A DNA stretch of 64,000 bases from Streptomyces antnestii (GCF_004005495.1 NZ_RZYA01000014.1:124001-188000), one strand, 5' to 3'. Positions 25,937 through 35,122 are shown, numbered from the stretch's first letter. The notes: generated from the letters alone by a model not told the origin. A program made the numbers and translations.

Positions 25937-26266
25937 TCATTCAAGGTGGAAGACCTCTTCGGCCGGTGCCCACAGCTCCCCGTCGCCGACGCTGTCCAGC
26001 GGCTGCTGACAGGGCTCGGTACGGGCCCACCAGTCCCGGGTGACCGGGCACTCGGCGATGCGCGCGCTGTCTGCCGCGAAGTCCTCACCGGCGTACTCGA
26101 GGTAGCTGAAGAGCAGCCCGTCACGCAGGAAGATCGAGTAGTTGCCGATGTGGGCGCGCTTGAGGGTCGCGAGAACCTCGGGCCAGGCGGCCGCGTGCAG
26201 GGCGCGGTACTCGGCCTCCAGGTCCGCTCGAAGCCGTACGACCGAGGCGTAGCGCTGCACCGTCAT
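25937..26266 (-). CDS. L-rhamnose/L-fucose mutarotase family protein
   Basis: A 109-residue protein of the RhaM family: YRALHAAAWPEVLATLKRAH, NYSIFLRDGLLFSYLEY and WWARTEPCQQPL. Such proteins interconvert alpha and beta anomers of 6-deoxy sugars, feeding the anomer required by dehydrogenases or isomerases. It is 9 nt after the enolase-family gene on the same strand. With lactonase and dehydrogenase nearby, L-fucose is the favoured substrate; L-rhamnose is the alternative. Confidence 0.9.
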   Translation of the reverse strand: MTVQRYASVVRLRADLEAEYRALHAAAWPEVLATLKRAHIGNYSIFLRDGLLFSYLEYAGEDFAADSARIAECPVTRDWWARTEPCQQPLDSVGDGELWAPAEEVFHLE

Positions 26267-26275
26267 GGTGAGCGG

Positions 26276-27319
26276 TCACCAGCCCTGCTGGTCGAAGCCG
26301 ATGCCCGGGGCCGTCGGAGCCTTCACCAGCCCGTCGGAACCCACCGCCGGCTCGCGCTGCACAGGGTTGGTGTACACGAGGGACTCGTAGTAGGTGGTGT
26401 TGGGTATCGCCATGCACAGATGGGCGTTGACCACTCCGCTGCCGTGCACCTCGGCCCGCAGGTTGTAGCTGTCGGCCAGGTGCGCGATGCGCAGGGCTCC
26501 AGTGATCCCGCCCTTGAGCTGCGCGCTGGTGCGGACCCGGCCCGCCGCGCCCGCCATGATGAAGTCGCCGGTGTTGAAATGCGCGCCGTCGGAGGTCTCC
26601 GCGACCAGCAGCGGAACGTCGACCTGTTCGGCCAGCCACCGGTGGGCGGTCACGCTGAACTCGCGCATCGGCTCCTCGTACCACAGGTAGTCCGCCTCGG
26701 ACAGCGCGCGGCCGAGGTACACCGAGTCCGCGAGGTCGAACCCGGCCGAGCCGTCGTACATCAGCGGGACGTCGTCACCTACGTGGGCCCGCAGCTTCTG
26801 GCACAGCTCCGCGTCCGCCCGCGCGTCACCCCAGGCGTGCAACTTGATGGCGGGGTAGCCCAACTCCAGGCACTGGTCAGCCACATCGAGGTACTCCTCC
26901 ACGCTGCCGAAGGTGACCGTGCTCGCGTACGCGGGAATGGCCTCGCGATACGGGCCCAGCAGACGGTGCACCGGCATGCCGGCCGCCTTGCCCGCCAGGT
27001 CCCACAGCGCCACGTCGACCAGGCCGAGGGCGTAGAGGGGAAGCTCCTCGATCCGGTCGAGTTCCCACAGGCGGTGCCACAGCAGCTCGCGCATCAGCGG
27101 GTCGCGGCCGGTCAGGTCGCCACGTATGCGACGGTCCACCAGGTCGACGACGATGAGCCCGCGCCTCGTGTGCGCCTCGCCGACCAGGCCTTCGTCCGTG
27201 TGGATCCGCAGGATCCCGCCCACCACGGCCGGCTCCGAACCGGGCAGCCCGGCCCGCCACCGGAATGGCGGCTGAGCGGGCAGATCGACCAGTTCCACAG
27301 TCACGTCGGTGATTCGCAT
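26276..27319 (-). CDS. Enolase-superfamily sugar-acid dehydratase
   Basis: A 347-residue mandelate-racemase-subgroup enzyme. The catalytic K159-x-H161 (IKLHAWGD), metal ligands D189, E215 and E241, and H292 (EVHGSG) are all visible. These enzymes abstract an alpha proton from a sugar acid and eliminate water. In this context L-fuconate to 2-keto-3-deoxy-L-fuconate is likely, though characterised L-fuconate dehydratases are longer (about 440 residues), so another acid is possible. It precedes the mutarotase in a leftward operon led by a GntR regulator 30 nt upstream. Confidence 0.87.
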   Translation of the reverse strand: MRITDVTVELVDLPAQPPFRWRAGLPGSEPAVVGGILRIHTDEGLVGEAHTRRGLIVVDLVDRRIRGDLTGRDPLMRELLWHRLWELDRIEELPLYALGLVDVALWDLAGKAAGMPVHRLLGPYREAIPAYASTVTFGSVEEYLDVADQCLELGYPAIKLHAWGDARADAELCQKLRAHVGDDVPLMYDGSAGFDLADSVYLGRALSEADYLWYEEPMREFSVTAHRWLAEQVDVPLLVAETSDGAHFNTGDFIMAGAAGRVRTSAQLKGGITGALRIAHLADSYNLRAEVHGSGVVNAHLCMAIPNTTYYESLVYTNPVQREPAVGSDGLVKAPTAPGIGFDQQGW

Positions 27320-27349
27320 GGGTGTCCTTCAAGTGTGGTGGTGTGGGGT

Positions 27350-28114
27350 TCAGGAGTGAGGGTGGCCGGGGGCGATGCGGTGCCGGATCTCTCGTTGGAA
27401 CTGATGGGTGGTTCGGTCGATGTGGTGAGCCATGAGGGTGTGGGCGTCAGTGGGTGCACCGTCGGCGATGGCGTGGGCGATGGCTTCGTGCTCGGCAGCG
27501 GCGTCGCTCAGGGAGCCGCCGGCGAGGCCGGCCAGGCCGATGGCGGTGACCTGGCGTTGCAAACGGCGCAGGGTGTCGATGGTGGCGGTGAGGAAGGTGT
27601 TCCTGGCAGCGGCGGCGATGGCGGTGTGGAAGGTTTCATCGGCCCGGGTGAAGTCGTCGATGTCGCCGCGCCGGGCCGCCCGGGTGCTCCGCCGGGCGGC
27701 TTCGCGGACGGCTCCGACCTGGGCGGGGGTGGCGCGCTGGGCTGCCAGGTGGGCGGTGGTCGTCTCCAAATGGCGGCGGAATTCGAAGAGTTCGTCGACC
27801 TGGTGCAGGTCGGCGGGCAGGAAGTGGGCCAGGGACTCCTGCCAGGCGGACAGGTCGCGCTCGGCCACGTAGATGCCGCGGCCTCGGTGCACGGACAGCC
27901 GGCCAAGCGCCGAGAGGATCTTCACCGCCTCGCGGACCACGGTCCGGCTCATCCCCACCTGGTCCGCCAGGTCCTTCTCTGTGGGCAGTCGGGCGCCGGG
28001 CCCCAGGCCGGCCCGGACGAGATGCTCCAGAATGCGTTCGGCCGCGACCTCGTAGCCAGGACGGTAACCCGGGGCCTCCGGTATGGGTGCGGTGTTGTGT
28101 TCTGCCCGGATCAA
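27350..28114 (-). CDS. FadR-subfamily GntR regulator, copy 1
   Basis: A 254-residue GntR protein. The wHTH (about residues 30-85) contains LPTEKDLADQVGMSRTVVREAVKILSALGRLSV in overlapping blocks, and an all-helical FCD domain (about 100-235) follows. TTG 28114 has AAAGGGGAG upstream. The recognition segment MSRTVVREAVKILSALGRLS is identical in the protein at 45284, and the FCD domains are also closely related, so both should read the same operator. It heads the dehydratase-mutarotase operon. A matching palindrome lies in its promoter region at 28216. Confidence 0.92.
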   Translation of the reverse strand: MIRAEHNTAPIPEAPGYRPGYEVAAERILEHLVRAGLGPGARLPTEKDLADQVGMSRTVVREAVKILSALGRLSVHRGRGIYVAERDLSAWQESLAHFLPADLHQVDELFEFRRHLETTTAHLAAQRATPAQVGAVREAARRSTRAARRGDIDDFTRADETFHTAIAAAARNTFLTATIDTLRRLQRQVTAIGLAGLAGGSLSDAAAEHEAIAHAIADGAPTDAHTLMAHHIDRTTHQFQREIRHRIAPGHPHS

Positions 28115-28517
28115 CGGCGCTCCCCTTTGCGGCGTTTCACGTCTCGGCGGTTGTTGTCACGGCGGTTCGTGTCGGATGTGAGGCCGTTCGGTGAGCCGCC
28201 TGCCCCCGTGCTCATATGTTTCGGATACATCAAGGCATCCGGGCTCAGTGAATCATATGCAAACCCTTGACGCCAGGATGCGGCGAGCCCAGACTCGTTC
28301 CGTTCCGAGTCGGTGGCCAAACTCAGCCTTTCACCGAGGTAGTTCCCTCCTCACGCCGACCGAGGCGTCATCGGGGAGGAGGGGTGGTCAGCCACCCCTA
28401 CTGCCACCACAACCTCCTAGAGATCGGCACATGATGCCCCCGTGGACCGGACATAACTCAGATCCATCTCTCAGTCATCCCGACCTTGTGTCGAACACTC
28501 CTGAAAGGGCCAGCACT
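28115..28517. promoter_or_regulatory. Divergent region between GntR regulator and Gfo/Idh gene
   Basis: About 400 nt without a gene. It contains the operator at 28216-28230 and a rightward promoter-like pair: TTGACG 28267-28272, 17-nt spacer, CAGACT 28290-28295. Confidence 0.55.
28216..28230. promoter_or_regulatory. Candidate GntR operator ATGTTTCGGATACAT
   Basis: A near-perfect palindrome (ATGTTT/ATACAT around CGG, one mismatch). Similar sites occur at 45046 and 45207 upstream of the second GntR gene and, more weakly, at 19702 and 46712. It fits the T-N-GT-N3-AC-N-A style reported for FadR-type GntR proteins. Confidence 0.65.
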
Positions 28518-29714
28518 GTGGACGACTTGGACGACTTGGACGACTTGGGCGACATCAGGCTTGGCGTCATCGGTCTCGGCAACCGCAGCGACCTGGCCGA
28601 CCTGGCTCATCGGCCCGGCTCGGGCTCGGTGGTGGCGTTCGCCTGCGACCGCGACCGACGACTGCTGGCTTGCGCCGAGGAGCGGTTCGGTACGCAGGTG
28701 CGGACCTCCGTGGACCACCACGACCTGCTCGACGCCGGACTCGACGGTGTGGTGGTGCTGACGCCGGACCACACGCACGAGCAGATCGGTCTCGACTTCC
28801 TGGCGGCCGGTGTGGCGGTCTTCCTGGACAAGCCGATGGCGATCACCACCGAGGGCTGCGACCGGCTGCTCGCAGCTGCCCGCAAGCACAGCACCCCGCT
28901 GTACGTGGGCCACAACATGCGGCACATGCCCGTCATCGCGGCCATGCGCGAACTGATCGTCAACGGGGCTATCGGCGAGGTCAAGGCCATCTGGTGCCGC
29001 CATTTCGTCGGCCACGGCGGGGACTTCTACTTCAAGGACTGGCATGCGGACCGACGCCTCACCACCGGTCTGCTGCTGCAGAAGGGGGCCCACGACATAG
29101 ATGTCATCCACTGGCTGGCAGGCGGTTACACGCGGCGGGTCAACGCCATGGGCGGGTTGACCGTCTACGGGGACATCACCTCGCGCGGCGACCGCGACGG
29201 CCAGCGGATGACCGACTGGCTGTCGACGGACAACTGGCCGCCGCTCAGCCATACCGGCCTCCATTCCGTGGTGGACGTGGAGGACCTGAGCATGATGCAG
29301 ATGCAGCTGGACAACGGGGTGTTCGCCAGCTACCAGCAGTGTCACTACACCCCGGACTACTGGCGCAACTACACGGTGATCGGCACCGAGGGCCGTTTGG
29401 AGAACTTCGGTGACTCCGAAGGGGCGGAGATCCGGGTGTGGAACCGCCGCCATGACGGCCGTGTCGAGGCCGATCTCGTGGTGCCCGTCCACACGCCGAC
29501 CGGCACGCACGGCGGCGCCGATCCGCTACTGGTCGCGGAGTTCCTGCGGTTCGTACGGGACGGCGGGGCCACGGTCACCTCGCCCGTCGCGGCCCGCGAG
29601 GCGGTGGCCGCCGGCTACGCGGCCACGATGTCGCTGCGAGACGGGGGAAGGGCCATGGACGTCGAGGGCACGGATCCCGAGGTGGCCGCGTACTTCGGCG
29701 ACGGTCTGAAGTAG
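28518..29714 (+). CDS. Gfo/Idh/MocA-family oxidoreductase
   Basis: A 398-residue NAD-dependent sugar oxidoreductase. The Rossmann motif is LGVIGLGNRSDLADL; the EKP-type catalytic motif is FLDKPMAITTEGCD, and the C-terminal sheet contains GLLLQKGAHDIDVIHWL with a likely catalytic Asp/His. GTG 28518 has GAAAGG upstream; the frame to 28191 is not coding-like. The extreme N-terminus is a DDLDDLDDL repeat from a 9-bp DNA repeat. It stands alone between the GntR gene and a convergent GH35 gene. The substrate is probably a sugar or glycoside released by the surrounding hydrolases. Confidence 0.88.
   Translation: MDDLDDLDDLGDIRLGVIGLGNRSDLADLAHRPGSGSVVAFACDRDRRLLACAEERFGTQVRTSVDHHDLLDAGLDGVVVLTPDHTHEQIGLDFLAAGVAVFLDKPMAITTEGCDRLLAAARKHSTPLYVGHNMRHMPVIAAMRELIVNGAIGEVKAIWCRHFVGHGGDFYFKDWHADRRLTTGLLLQKGAHDIDVIHWLAGGYTRRVNAMGGLTVYGDITSRGDRDGQRMTDWLSTDNWPPLSHTGLHSVVDVEDLSMMQMQLDNGVFASYQQCHYTPDYWRNYTVIGTEGRLENFGDSEGAEIRVWNRRHDGRVEADLVVPVHTPTGTHGGADPLLVAEFLRFVRDGGATVTSPVAAREAVAAGYAATMSLRDGGRAMDVEGTDPEVAAYFGDGLK
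28521..28547 (+). repeat. Three tandem GACGACTTG units at the Gfo/Idh start
   Basis: Three perfect 9-bp copies immediately after the start codon encode Asp-Asp-Leu repeats ahead of the Rossmann fold. This could be a variable-length tract. Confidence 0.7.
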
Positions 29715-29725
29715 TTGCGTCGCGA

Positions 29726-29758
29726 TGGCTCCGGCCCCACGAGAAGGGGTCGGAGCCA
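29726..29758. terminator. Hairpin between convergent Gfo/Idh and GH35 genes
   Basis: A 13-nt arm at 29726-29738 (TGGCTCCGGCCCC) pairs with 29746-29758, including one G-U pair, around ACGAGAA. It is placed to end both transcripts. Confidence 0.75.
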
Positions 29759-29776
29759 CCGCGAGGAGTCCGAAAG

Positions 29777-31546
29777 TCAGCCCGTGGCGCCGAGATCCGC
29801 GGTGTCGCGGATCTCGATCCGGTCGCCCCGTCCGTGCAGTTCCAGGATCACGAGGTCGTTGCGGCCGGCCCGCCACACCGGGGCGGGCGCGTACAGGGTG
29901 CGCTGCGGGCCGCGGTCCCAGTAGCGGCCGAGTGCGAAGCCGTTGAGCCAGACCTGGCCCTTGGTCCAGCCCGGCAGGGCGAGGAACCCGTCGGCCGGAT
30001 CCGTGATCTCCACCTCCGCACGGTGAAAGGCCGGGCCCTCGACTGCCTCGGCGGCTCCGAACCGCAGGCCGGTCAGATCGGTCAGCGGGAGGGGACGGAT
30101 CTCCCAGCCGAACTGGTACTGGGTGTCGATCCGGACGCCGCCGCTGATGCCCTTGCGGTCCTCCAGCCACGGGCCGTAGTTGACCCGCCCCATGTTCTCC
30201 ACCAGCAGGTCGAGTTCGGCGCCTGCCTCGGGGACGCTGACCGGCAGCGCGTCGAGCGGTCCGGACCGCTCCAGGACGCCGAGCGGCTCGCCGTCGAGGA
30301 ACACCTGGGCCCGGTCGGCGAGTCCGTGCACGCGCAGAGTCGAGTCCGGGAACGGGCCGTGGATCCGGGTGCGGTAGTGGATCAGTCCCAGCGACTGGCC
30401 GAGCGCCTCCATCGGCTCGGGGGAGAGGCGCTGGTGAGGAGTGGAGAGCACGTCCAGACAGTCCGCAAGTGCCACCGCACCGCTCGGCCGCACGGTCTGC
30501 AGGGCGAGCCGGGGCGGGGCCGGGGGCACCGGGTACGGGACCGGGCCGCGGTGCCGCTCGATCACCGTACGGAAGGCGTGGAACTTCTCGGTCAGGTCCC
30601 CGGCCTCACCGACCGGTGCGTCGTAGTCGTAGCTGGTGCAGGTGGGCTGGTACTCGGTCTCGTCGTGGTTGGCTCCGTTCCACCAGCCGAAGTTGGTTCC
30701 GCCGTGGCCCATGTAGATGTTGACCGAGGCGCCCTGGGCAAGCATCCAGTCCAGGTCCGCGGCGGCCTCGACGGCGTCCCGTACGTGGTGGTGCTCGCCC
30801 CAGTGGTCGAACCACCCGTGCCAGTACTCGGAGCACATCAGCGGGCCGTCCTGCTGGTGGCGGCGCAGGGTGGCGAGGGACTCCTTGGGGTGTGAGCCGA
30901 AGGTCGCGGTGGCCAAGGTGCCAGGCAGTACGCCTCCGCGCAGTACGCCGTCGCTGGCGCCGTCCGCGGTGAACAGCAGGCAGTCCACGCCGCGTCGGAT
31001 CAGGCCCTGCCGCAGATGGTCGAGGTAGGGGGTGTCGTGGCCGTAACTGCCGTACTCGTTCTCGACCTGGACGGCGATCACCGGACCGCCCTGACTGGCC
31101 AGCAACGGGCGCAGCACGGGTATCAGTTGGTCGAACCAGGCGTCCACAGCGGCCAGATAGCCCTCGTCGGTGCGGCGCAGCCGCAGCCCGGGCTCGGCAA
31201 GCAGCCACGCGGGGAGTCCGCCGAACTCCCACTCGGCGCAGATGTAGGGGCCCGGCCGCACGATGACGTCCAGGTCGAGCCGGGCGGCGGTGCGGATGAA
31301 GCGGGTGACGTCGGCGGGACCGGTGAAGTCGGCCCGGCCGGGCGTCGGTTGGTGCAGATTCCAGGCGATGTAGGTCTCGATGGTGTTGACGCCCATCGCG
31401 CGCAGGCGCAGCAGCCGGTCCTCCCACATTTCGGGATGGACACGGAAGTAGTGGATGGCGGCGGAGATGATCTGGTGCGGGCGCCCGGCGCGCAGGAAAC
31501 CTCGCTCGGTGACGGTCAGTTCGTCGGCGCGATGGGGAGTGGTCAC
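29777..31546 (-). CDS. Beta-galactosidase, glycoside hydrolase family 35
   Basis: A 589-residue GH35 enzyme. The catalytic acid E164 lies in VQVENEYGSYG and the nucleophile E240 in LMCSEYWHGWFDHWG. N-terminal GRPHQIISAAIHYFRVHP and GGTNFGWWNGAN are family hallmarks. C-terminal beta domains (about 390-589) complete the fold. I see no signal peptide, so it probably acts in the cytoplasm on imported galactosides. It is the last gene of the leftward ThuA-Gfo/Idh-GH35 operon, 55 nt after Gfo/Idh. Confidence 0.93.
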   Translation of the reverse strand: MTTPHRADELTVTERGFLRAGRPHQIISAAIHYFRVHPEMWEDRLLRLRAMGVNTIETYIAWNLHQPTPGRADFTGPADVTRFIRTAARLDLDVIVRPGPYICAEWEFGGLPAWLLAEPGLRLRRTDEGYLAAVDAWFDQLIPVLRPLLASQGGPVIAVQVENEYGSYGHDTPYLDHLRQGLIRRGVDCLLFTADGASDGVLRGGVLPGTLATATFGSHPKESLATLRRHQQDGPLMCSEYWHGWFDHWGEHHHVRDAVEAAADLDWMLAQGASVNIYMGHGGTNFGWWNGANHDETEYQPTCTSYDYDAPVGEAGDLTEKFHAFRTVIERHRGPVPYPVPPAPPRLALQTVRPSGAVALADCLDVLSTPHQRLSPEPMEALGQSLGLIHYRTRIHGPFPDSTLRVHGLADRAQVFLDGEPLGVLERSGPLDALPVSVPEAGAELDLLVENMGRVNYGPWLEDRKGISGGVRIDTQYQFGWEIRPLPLTDLTGLRFGAAEAVEGPAFHRAEVEITDPADGFLALPGWTKGQVWLNGFALGRYWDRGPQRTLYAPAPVWRAGRNDLVILELHGRGDRIEIRDTADLGATG

Positions 31547-31601
31547 AGCTCTTCCTGTTGTTCAGGCGGTGGCGGTGGCGGTGACGGTCGTTCGGAGGCG
31601 G

Positions 31602-32711
31602 TCAGTTGCCTGGGCCGGTCACCGGAGCGGGCCGCTCGCAGGTGCCGGCGACCGGGAGCGTGCGTGCCTGATCCGCGGACTCCAGGAGGGTCAGCATGAT
31701 GTCCAGTACGTGGGCGGCGAGTTCGGCGGAGGCGCGGTGCGGGCGCCCCTCGGCCAGGGCCTGGGCCAGGTCGTCGAGTCCGGTACCGCGCCCGGCGTCC
31801 CGATGACCCGCACTCACGGGCAGGGTCTCCCAGTCGGCTCCACGGTTGATCTCAACGGGCCCGTCGAAGCCGTTGGGATCGGGCACGGACAGGGAGGCCT
31901 CGGTGCCGTGCACCTCGATCCGAGGCAGGCGGGCGGCCCTGACGTCAAAGCTCATGACCAGGGTGCTGAGGGCGCCGCCGGCGTGCTCCAGGACACCGGT
32001 GATGTGGGTGTCCACCTCCACCGGGAAGGTCTGTCCGGCACGGGGGCCGCTGCCGACGGTGCGCTCGTCGCGCGGCCGGGACGAGGCGCCGGTCACCTTG
32101 ACCACCGGGCCCAGGAGATGGACCAGAGCGGAGAGGTAGTAGGGGCCCATGTCGAGCAGCGGGCCACCGCCCGGCCGGTAGTAGAACTCGGGGTCCGGGT
32201 GCCAGCTCTCGTGGCCGGGAACGGTCAAGAAGGCGGTGGCGGCGATGGGCCGGCCGATCAGGCCGTCGTCGACGGCCTTGCGGGCGGTCTGGGTGCCGGT
32301 GCCGAGGACGGTGTCGGGGGCGCAGGCCACCCGCAGTCCCGCCGCGCGGGCGGCGGCGAGCACCGCCTCGGCCTCCTTGCGGTCGGCCGCGAGCGGCTTC
32401 TCCCCGTAGACGTGCTTGCCGGCGCCGAGCGCGGTGAGGGCGACGTCCGCGTGGGCGGCGGGGATGGTCAGGTTGAGTACGGCGTCCACGTCGTCCCGGG
32501 CCACGAGTTCGGCGACGGACCCGACGACAGCGACCTCTACCTCGTTCCGCGGGCCTCCGGCCGCCGCGTCCCGGGCGAGGACACGGGCGCGGTCCACGTC
32601 GAGATCGGTGACCACGGTGACCGACACGGAGGTCAGGCGATTCAGCGTGGTGAGATAGGCGCCGCTGATCTTTCCCGCGCCCACGATGCCGACCCTCAGC
32701 GGCTGGCCCAC
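31602..32711 (-). CDS. Gfo/Idh/MocA-family oxidoreductase (second)
   Basis: A 369-residue NAD(P)-dependent oxidoreductase. LRVGIVGAGKISGAYLTTL is the Rossmann motif, KHVYGEKPLAADRKEAEAV the EKP motif, and GGGPLLDMGPYYLSALVHLL the conserved C-terminal helix. GTG 32711 lies inside the end of the ThuA gene (16-nt overlap), preceded by GAGGGG. Pairing with ThuA and GH35 suggests it processes a galactose-containing disaccharide or its 3-keto form. That is an inference from gene neighbourhood. Confidence 0.88.
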   Translation of the reverse strand: MGQPLRVGIVGAGKISGAYLTTLNRLTSVSVTVVTDLDVDRARVLARDAAAGGPRNEVEVAVVGSVAELVARDDVDAVLNLTIPAAHADVALTALGAGKHVYGEKPLAADRKEAEAVLAAARAAGLRVACAPDTVLGTGTQTARKAVDDGLIGRPIAATAFLTVPGHESWHPDPEFYYRPGGGPLLDMGPYYLSALVHLLGPVVKVTGASSRPRDERTVGSGPRAGQTFPVEVDTHITGVLEHAGGALSTLVMSFDVRAARLPRIEVHGTEASLSVPDPNGFDGPVEINRGADWETLPVSAGHRDAGRGTGLDDLAQALAEGRPHRASAELAAHVLDIMLTLLESADQARTLPVAGTCERPAPVTGPGN

Positions 32712-33364
32712 AGCAGTCCCCTCTCGGTCATCGCGCGGACCTCCGGTACGTCGAAGTCGTCGGGCTTGTGCCCGAGAACCGAGACGAAGACCCGCCCCGC
32801 ACCCCAGGTCCGGGTCCAGACCGCGGGCATCACCGTGGGGCGGTCCCGCAGTTCGTCGGGCGGGAAGGTGGTGGTGGCCAGCACCTCGATGTGCGGGTCG
32901 GTGAGCACCCAGTACTGCTCGGTGTGCACGTCGAAGTCCTGCAGCCCCGCGATCACCGGGTGCTCGGCCCGCTCGGGCAGCAGATGCACGGTGTGGTCGA
33001 GGTATCCCGGCGGGTGCATCACGAACCGGCCGCCGGTGAGCAGGTGGTAGCCGTGGTCGAAGAAGGAGTCGATGATGCCGCCGTGCCAGCCGGCCAGTCC
33101 GGTACCGGCACGGACCGCGGCGGCGAGGTTGTCGCTCTGCTCGCGGGTGATCGTGCCCATGGTCCAGCACTGCACGACCAGGTCGGTCGCGAGCAGCCGT
33201 TCGGCGTCGTCGTAGACCGCGAGATCCTCGGACGTATCGACGGCGCAGCCGTGGTCCTTGAGGAAGGGCACGAACCTGTCGCTGATCGCCACAGGCTCGT
33301 GCCCTTCCCACCCGCCGCGGACGACGAGCGCCCGCCGGGTGGTGTCTGTGGTCGAAATGTTCAC
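32696..33364 (-). CDS. ThuA-like protein
   Basis: A 222-residue ThuA-fold protein. It shows ALVVRGGWEGHEPVAISDRF, LAGWHGGIIDSFFDHGYHLL, GGRFVMHPPGYLDHTV, and the C-terminal WGAGRVFVSVLGHKPDDF. ThuA proteins act with Gfo/Idh enzymes in use of trehalose and other disaccharides, and some act on 3-keto-glycosides. GTG 33364 has GGAG upstream; the longer frame to 33418 lacks a good start. It is first in the leftward operon and overlaps the Gfo/Idh gene. Confidence 0.85.
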   Translation of the reverse strand: MNISTTDTTRRALVVRGGWEGHEPVAISDRFVPFLKDHGCAVDTSEDLAVYDDAERLLATDLVVQCWTMGTITREQSDNLAAAVRAGTGLAGWHGGIIDSFFDHGYHLLTGGRFVMHPPGYLDHTVHLLPERAEHPVIAGLQDFDVHTEQYWVLTDPHIEVLATTTFPPDELRDRPTVMPAVWTRTWGAGRVFVSVLGHKPDDFDVPEVRAMTERGLLWASR

Positions 33365-33782
33365 GTTGCATCTCCGATCTGTCAGGGCGGCACGAGTCTG
33401 CGGCGGGGAACCACCCACGTCAAGACTGCAGATGAGATCTATTACGCCGTCTGTGACGAGATAGATGTGAACTACTGGTCAGTGGGTCTGTGCAGTGAAT
33501 GTGCCGTCTCTCCTGCGCGCCGCGCCGGTTCGCTGCCCCATGTCTCAGATGCACTGGCGTATATGTTCCGTGAATGAACGCCCAGATAGATCAGAACTAA
33601 CGCTTGACGTGCCGTGAACATGGCTCGCATACTCAGCGTGCTCGGCGGTAGACGGCGGGGAACTGCTCCGTGGGGCCCGCGTATGCGAGCCACTGCCGCA
33701 CAGGGGTGCCGCCCGGAATCAACGGCCGTTCGCCGTCGCCCAGTTGACGTTGCCGGGCTCAATGAGACAAAGGAGAATCCGC
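33365..33782. promoter_or_regulatory. Divergent region between ThuA operon and second ABC importer
   Basis: No gene seen. A rightward promoter is at 33604-33633: -35 TTGACG, 18-nt spacer, -10 CATACT. AT-rich partial repeats such as AGATGAGATCTATTA (33429) and AGATAGATCAGAAC (33584) may be regulator sites, but they match the 15-bp GntR motif poorly. Confidence 0.5.
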
Positions 33783-35096
33783 ATGGCTCCACGACGGATG
33801 GTGCGCGGCGGCGCGGTGATCCTCGCGGTCGCGTCCCTGGTGACGATGAGCGCGTGCAGTTCCGGAGGGGAGGTCAGCGACAGCGGGAGCCGTGCATCGG
33901 GTCCGGTGAGCCTCGACTTCTGGGGGTGGGCGCCGGGCTATGACAAGTCGGTTGCGCTGTGGAACAAGACCCACCCGAACGTCAAGGTCAAGTTCAGCAA
34001 GGTGCCGTCCGGCCTCAGCGGCGGTTACACAAAGATGCAGGCCGCGGTGAAGGCGGGGAACGCACCCTGCCTCGCGCAGGTGGGCTACGAATCCTTGTCG
34101 ACGTTCGTGACGACCGGCGCGCTGGAGGACATCTCCTCGTACGCGAACACGGACAAGGACCAGTTCGTCGAGTGGGCGTGGAAGCAGTCCGGCCTCGGGG
34201 GCAAGGTCTTCGGCATCCCGGTGGACACCGGCCCGACGGCCTTGTTCTACCGCAAGGACCTGTTCGCCAAGTACCACCTGCCCGCTCCGAAGACATGGCA
34301 GGACTTCTCCGCCGCCGCTGAGAAGTTCCATGCCGCGGACCCGGAGAACTACCTGATCAACGCGCCGATGGACTCCTACGAGATGGCCGTCTACACCTGG
34401 CAGTCCGGCGGACACTGGTTCGGCACGGCGAATGACCAGTGGCAGGTGAAGATCGACGGCCCGCAGACGCAGAAGGTGTCGCAGTACTGGCAGGGGCTGC
34501 TGGACAAGAAGGTGCTCAAGACCGGTGTCGCGCCGCTCGACGGAGCGTGGTTCAAGGAGGCGAAGGCCGACCACATGGCTTCGGTGGTCACCGCCGCGTG
34601 GGCGGCACCGATGTTCGAGCAGATGCTGCCGAAGCAGTCCGGCAAATGGGCGGTCGCGCCGATGCCGCAGTGGAACGCGGGAGAGCAGGCCGCGGGGAAC
34701 AACGGCGGGTCCAGCACAGCGGTGCTCAAGGGGTGCAAACACCTCAAGCAGGCCACCGAATTCGCGACCTGGTTCAGCACGAACAAGGACAGCGTCTCGA
34801 ATCTGATCAAGAACACCGGCATCTACCCGGCGGCCAAGAGCGGTATGGACCTGCCGGCCGTGAACCAGAAGTCCCCCTACTTCGGCGGACAGAACATCTA
34901 TCAGGTGTTCAAGGCCGGGGCGGAGAACACCGACCCGAACTGGGTGTGGGGCCCGACGATGAGCCAGGTCGAGCCGGACTTCATCGACGAGCTGAAGAAG
35001 GTGGCGCAGGGCAAGGCGTCGATGTCCGATGCCGCCGAGGCCGTGCAGTCCAAGACGGTCAAGGCGATGAAGAGCCAGGGCCTGTCCGTCGGCTAG
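33783..35096 (+). CDS. ABC transporter sugar-binding lipoprotein (second system)
   Basis: A 437-residue CUT1 solute-binding protein. The signal peptide ends VTMSAC with the lipidated Cys near residue 25. The mature part shows VSLDFWGWAPGYDKSVALWN, VFGIPVDTGPTALFYRKDLF and NNGGSSTAVLKGC. AAAGGAG precedes ATG 33783. It is separated from the two permeases by a strong hairpin, which would leave more binding protein than permease mRNA. The ligand is likely an oligosaccharide released by the secreted proteins encoded downstream. Confidence 0.92.
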   Translation: MAPRRMVRGGAVILAVASLVTMSACSSGGEVSDSGSRASGPVSLDFWGWAPGYDKSVALWNKTHPNVKVKFSKVPSGLSGGYTKMQAAVKAGNAPCLAQVGYESLSTFVTTGALEDISSYANTDKDQFVEWAWKQSGLGGKVFGIPVDTGPTALFYRKDLFAKYHLPAPKTWQDFSAAAEKFHAADPENYLINAPMDSYEMAVYTWQSGGHWFGTANDQWQVKIDGPQTQKVSQYWQGLLDKKVLKTGVAPLDGAWFKEAKADHMASVVTAAWAAPMFEQMLPKQSGKWAVAPMPQWNAGEQAAGNNGGSSTAVLKGCKHLKQATEFATWFSTNKDSVSNLIKNTGIYPAAKSGMDLPAVNQKSPYFGGQNIYQVFKAGAENTDPNWVWGPTMSQVEPDFIDELKKVAQGKASMSDAAEAVQSKTVKAMKSQGLSVG

Positions 35097-35122
35097 GCCG
35101 GATCGACGACGCCCTATAGGAC

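Noticed and set aside
33548..33577. Possible GntR-type operator near the second importer
   Set aside because: The best alignment to ATGTTTCGGATACAT has too many mismatches; kept only as an AT-rich region note.
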